Notes under the pieces: model-generated
Database searches by the model: none
Told to the model about the DNA's origin: nothing
What the model saw: only the letters and a program-made list of their open reading frames with translations
Shown here: positions 42,668 to 42,870 of the stretch, in pieces
Position numbering within the stretch: the stretch's first letter is position 1
Layout: every line of letters starts with the position of its first letter
NCBI GenBank assembly: GCA_025354605.1
Contig: JANXMN010000272.1
Coordinates: forward strand, 1-42,870
DNA length: 42,870 nt
Direction: 5' to 3'
DNA from: Hymenobacter sp.
GTDB taxonomy: Bacteria > Bacteroidota > Bacteroidia > Cytophagales > Hymenobacteraceae
Program-made: the position numbers and the translations under genes

Positions 42668-42870
42668 GCTTGCTACCGCCTGAGCGCGGCCGCAGCATGG
42701 CGCTCATTTCACAACTAAGCGGCTATCCGAATAGGCCGGCGCGGTCGGGCGGCTTTTTCATGCCGTGTCCGCGCGGCTGCCACCGCTGCCCGGCACCCTG
42801 CTGCGGCCTGACTGCGCGGTATCAGCGTCGGGTCCGGGCCAGACCGGGCCGGTGCGCATGGCCGACAGAC

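Noticed and set aside
42668..42870. Right-hand end examined for a partial gene
   Set aside because: No frame with recognisable protein text before the window ends; left unannotated.

Overview
The window looks like chromosomal DNA of a high-GC member of the Bacteroidota, probably a Hymenobacter-like member of the Cytophagales. This is inferred from the protein families (DsbD with an N-terminal domain and a C-terminal thioredoxin domain, DUF6799 and MXKDX repeat proteins, many outer-membrane barrels), from starts that usually lack a Shine-Dalgarno sequence, and from -7 boxes of the Bacteroidota type (TAnnTTTG, seen here mainly as nACCTTTG). I see no rRNA, tRNA, CRISPR array, phage gene or intact insertion sequence. 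About 45 protein genes are supported, plus several gene remnants.

Layout. 1-3245 (minus): exported MsrA (cut by the window edge), DUF417/RclC-like membrane protein and DsbD-type disulfide reductase, a likely periplasmic oxidative-repair set. 3425-5849 (minus): a frameshifted NAD(P)-binding gene remnant, then an outer-membrane barrel coupled to a lipoprotein with IPT/TIG and DM13-like domains. 5952-9549: DUF1345, DUF1223 and DUF2652 genes and a small secreted protein, separated by two copies of a hairpin repeat. 9643-11277 (plus): cytochrome b561-type membrane protein and a YedY/MsrP-like molybdoenzyme. 11542-14227: barrel, Crp/Fnr regulator, minimal HlyD-like protein, a GMC oxidoreductase remnant and a large perfect hairpin. 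14525-19630 (plus): alpha/beta hydrolase, zinc phospholipase C-like protein, AraC regulator, AhpD/CMD protein, DUF1348 protein and MOSC protein. 19784-25758: sigma factor, monooxygenase-fold protein, second Crp/Fnr, exported metallo-beta-lactamase-fold hydrolase, SDR, azoreductase and GNAT.

25808-31412 holds divergent units. A nitrilase and AraC pair runs leftward. Two AhpD/CMD genes, a tropinone-reductase-like SDR and an exported crotonase with the catalytic set of 6-oxocamphor hydrolase run rightward, followed by a MarR regulator. Two matching 17-bp palindromes lie upstream of the two CMD genes and are candidate operators.

31446-39757 (minus) is a carbohydrate cluster: glucose 1-dehydrogenase-like SDR, GH63-like glucosidase, glycogen-debranching-type enzyme, aquaporin, cyclase-family hydrolase and 6-phosphogluconate dehydrogenase. 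The glucosidase, debranching and aquaporin genes overlap by ATGA junctions. The set reads as glucan to glucose to oxidised sugar acid with NAD(P)H production plus a water/polyol channel, perhaps for osmotic or desiccation stress. 39842-42607 ends the window with a DUF6799 protein, an orphan OmpR-type regulator, an unknown membrane protein, a zinc-finger anti-sigma-like protein and an MXKDX repeat protein.

A recurring theme is redox and electrophile defence: MsrA, DsbD, a YedY-like enzyme, three AhpD-like proteins, azoreductase, MOSC and several SDRs. All functions are read from motifs by eye; no database search was possible.
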